Source of the DNA: Roseomonas gilardii | GTDB lineage: Bacteria; Pseudomonadota; Alphaproteobacteria; Acetobacterales; Acetobacteraceae | NCBI RefSeq assembly: GCF_001941945.1 | Contig: NZ_CP015583.1 | Span: forward strand, 2,487,501-2,551,500 | Direction: 5' to 3' | DNA length: 64,000 bases | Shown: positions 63,592-64,000 of the stretch, piece after piece | How the letters are laid out: every line of letters starts with the position of its first letter | Position numbering within the stretch: position 1 is the first letter of the stretch | The notes under the pieces: generated by a model | What the model was told of the DNA's origin: nothing | Seen by the model: the letters and a program-made list of their open reading frames with translations, nothing else | Database searches by the model: none | Position numbers and translations under genes: made by a program

Positions 63592-64000
63592 ATGTCTGTG
63601 CGTCGGAAGCTGCGGGCGGCCGTCCTGCTGGCCGTGCCGCTCGCCCTGGCCGGCTGTGCCGGTTCGCGCGGCACCGCCTCCGGTGCCACGGCGCGCGCCC
63701 ATGGCTACGAGGGCGGCAACGGCACCTATCTGAGCTGCGTGCCCTATGCGCGCGCCCGCTCCGGCCTCGCCCTGCGCGGCGATGCCTGGCAGTGGTGGGA
63801 TACGGCCGCCGGCAGCTACGCGCGCGGCTCGCGGCCGCGCCCCGGCAGCGTGCTGGTGTTCCGCCGCACCGCCCGTCTGCGCGACGGCCATCTGGCCGTG
63901 GTGTCGCGCGTGGTCTCGGACCGGGAGGTGCTGGTGGACCATGCCAACTGGGCCTCGGGCGGGCTGAAGGGCCTCGTGGCGCGCGACCAGCCGGTGATCG
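63592..64000 (+). CDS. CHAP-domain lipoprotein (partial, cut by window end)
   Basis: The first 136 codons of a protein with a lipoprotein signal (LLAVPLALAGC) followed by a CHAP/NlpC-like amidase domain: catalytic Cys in TYLSCVPYARA and His in RDGHLAVVSRV. CHAP domains cut peptide bonds or amide links of peptidoglycan. It is divergent from the acyl-CoA dehydrogenase gene. The C-terminal part lies beyond the window. Confidence 0.78.
   Translation, partial: MSVRRKLRAAVLLAVPLALAGCAGSRGTASGATARAHGYEGGNGTYLSCVPYARARSGLALRGDAWQWWDTAAGSYARGSRPRPGSVLVFRRTARLRDGHLAVVSRVVSDREVLVDHANWASGGLKGLVARDQPVI

Overview
The window is a high-GC bacterial chromosome segment that reads as an alphaproteobacterium, most likely Rhodospirillales/Acetobacteraceae (Roseomonas-like). 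The grounds are the base composition, a class I lysyl-tRNA synthetase, an Usg-family gene, a CIRCE-controlled groESL operon, and the alphaproteobacterial style of the housekeeping genes. No rRNA or tRNA gene, CRISPR array, insertion sequence or integrase was found.

Layout. 1-6.6 kb: fatty-acid and envelope housekeeping (fabG end, acpP, fabF, mltG, a TerC-family exporter, an SDR on the opposite strand, yicC, gmk). 6.6-11 kb: an AEC-family permease, an SDR, a GH15 glycosidase gene broken by a perfect 29-bp inverted repeat, and usg. 11-13.5 kb: groES-groEL behind a sigma70-like promoter, with one good and one decayed CIRCE operator, an intrinsic terminator, and a cold-shock-domain gene. 13.5-20.2 kb: a DUF1835 protein, a glycine-rich membrane-associated protein, a TerB-like protein, a DinG/XPD-type helicase, and a divergent HxlR regulator/NAD(P)-binding pair. 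20.4-24 kb: a translationally coupled pair of class I lysyl-tRNA synthetase and an MprF-like membrane protein that lacks the end of its transferase domain.

24-38.8 kb is the most unusual part. An S24-type (LexA/CI-like) autocleaving repressor faces a divergent promoter whose -10 box lies inside a short palindrome. The repressor's own promoter is placed so that its mRNA should be leaderless. Downstream, all on the + strand, is a compact virion-and-lysis cassette in nearly the order of T7 late genes: small gp7.3-like protein, portal, scaffold, major capsid, two tail tube proteins, a gp14-like internal protein, tail spike, probable small terminase, large terminase, holin-like protein, Rz-like protein and SleB-type lysin. 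No replication, RNA polymerase, integration or excision gene accompanies it. It is therefore either a remnant prophage or a candidate podovirus-type gene transfer agent or other domesticated particle. Its noncoding parts are also unusual: a promoter-hairpin-terminator leader at 25.84-25.97 kb, and about 390 nt of highly structured RNA just before the capsid gene.

38.8-64 kb returns to ordinary chromosome: a DUF952 protein, an esterase, a ScsB/DsbD-type thiol redox pair, HrpB helicase, an MFS exporter, a CPA1 antiporter, a LuxR-type regulator, a luciferase-like monooxygenase, a DegP-like lipoprotein protease, a FecCD/FecE-type metal-chelate importer behind a Fur-like box, MgtE, an OmpR/EnvZ-type two-component pair, a metallo-beta-lactamase-fold hydrolase, a three-gene acyl-CoA dehydrogenase/PIG-L deacetylase/NodS-like methyltransferase group, and the start of a CHAP-domain lipoprotein cut by the window edge.
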